Shown: one piece after another, positions 63,754 to 64,000 of the stretch | Layout: every line of letters starts with the position of its first letter | How positions within the stretch are numbered: the first letter of the stretch is position 1 | Position numbers and translations under genes: made by a program | Assembly: GCF_014490785.1 (NCBI RefSeq) | Contig: NZ_CP051488.1 | Span: 4,774,001 to 4,838,000 of the forward strand | DNA from: Kosakonia sp. SMBL-WEM22 | Lineage (GTDB): Bacteria; Pseudomonadota; Gammaproteobacteria; Enterobacterales; Enterobacteriaceae | Direction: 5' to 3' | DNA: 64,000 nucleotides | The notes under the pieces: generated by a model | Told to the model about the DNA's origin: nothing | Databases searched by the model: none | The model's input: only the letters and a program-made list of their open reading frames with translations

Positions 63754-64000
63754 ATGGTAGACAATGTTTTAAGAATTGCCACACGGCAAAGCCCGCTTGC
63801 GCTCTGGCAGGCACATTATGTAAAAGCGCGCCTTGAAGCGAGCCATCCGGGGTTATCAGTGGAACTGGTGCCGATGGTAACGCGCGGCGATGTGATCCTT
63901 GATACGCCGCTGGCGAAAGTGGGCGGCAAAGGTCTGTTCGTCAAAGAGCTTGAACGGGCACTGCTCGACAACCACGCCGACATCGCCGTGCACTCAATGA
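63754..64000 (+). CDS. hemC: hydroxymethylbilane synthase (porphobilinogen deaminase), N-terminal part
   Basis: HemC links four porphobilinogens into hydroxymethylbilane in haem synthesis. The first 82 codons are present: MVDNVLRIATRQSPLALWQA and onward through VPMVTRGDVILDTPLAKVGG and FVKELERALLDNHADIAVHS; the rest lies beyond the right edge. The Lys and Arg residues that bind the dipyrromethane cofactor lie further on. The start at 63754 corresponds to the E. coli start. In E. coli hemC leads hemCDXY. Confidence 0.96.
   Translation, partial: MVDNVLRIATRQSPLALWQAHYVKARLEASHPGLSVELVPMVTRGDVILDTPLAKVGGKGLFVKELERALLDNHADIAVHSM

Overview
The window is a contiguous stretch of chromosome from a member of the Enterobacteriaceae. 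Nearly every protein matches an Escherichia coli K-12 counterpart in sequence, length and order (rpoB-rplLJAK-nusG-secE-tufB, then hemG to cyaA/hemC), but the genes are not E. coli itself. The GC-rich third positions, the REP and ERIC intergenic repeats and an extra ABC transporter point to the Enterobacter/Kosakonia/Klebsiella group; genus and species cannot be settled from this sequence alone. By analogy with E. coli, the right end is nearer oriC and the large minus-strand operons are transcribed away from it.

Layout. (1) 1-7200, all minus strand: the 5' part of rpoB, the ribosomal-protein operons with their attenuator, RNase III stem and L10 leader, nusG, secE, tufB and the thrU-tyrU-glyT-thrT tRNA cluster with its stringent-type promoter. 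(2) 7600-10570: coaA, then birA-murB. (3) 10694-16270: a complete rRNA operon on the minus strand (16S, tRNA-Ile, tRNA-Ala, 23S, 5S) with P1/P2 promoters and boxA. It is bounded by murB on one side and hemG on the other. In E. coli these neighbours flank two different operons, rrnB and rrnA, so the junction marks an rrn-mediated rearrangement relative to E. coli. (4) 16321-26560: hemG-trkH-yigZ-pepQ, divergent fadBA under a FadR operator, fre and ubiD. (5) 26741-35144: rfaH, tatD, tatABC, the ubiE-ubiJ-ubiB quinone operon, rmuC and udp. (6) 35403-48000: ysgA, an accessory three-gene ABC importer absent from this spot in E. coli, metE/metR, bioP, yigL-pldB, rhtB and rhtC. (7) 48031-64000: recQ, pldA, yigI, rarD, two small membrane-protein genes, corA with a long leader, uvrD with a LexA box, the overlapping dapF-yigA-xerC-yigB operon, lptM, cyaY, cyaA with its CRP site, and the start of hemC.

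Most of the window is well-known core genome. I found no CRISPR array, prophage, toxin-antitoxin pair, defence island or insertion sequence, and nothing that qualifies as a wholly new system. What deserves a second look is mostly structural. This includes the hybrid rrn neighbourhood, ERIC-type hairpin repeats inside the 23S-5S spacer and in the metE leader, and a related hairpin in the tRNA spacer. It also includes a 57-bp REP minisatellite that stays open in several reading frames, the unassigned ABC importer, the corA leader ORFs and the DUF805/DUF2628 pair.
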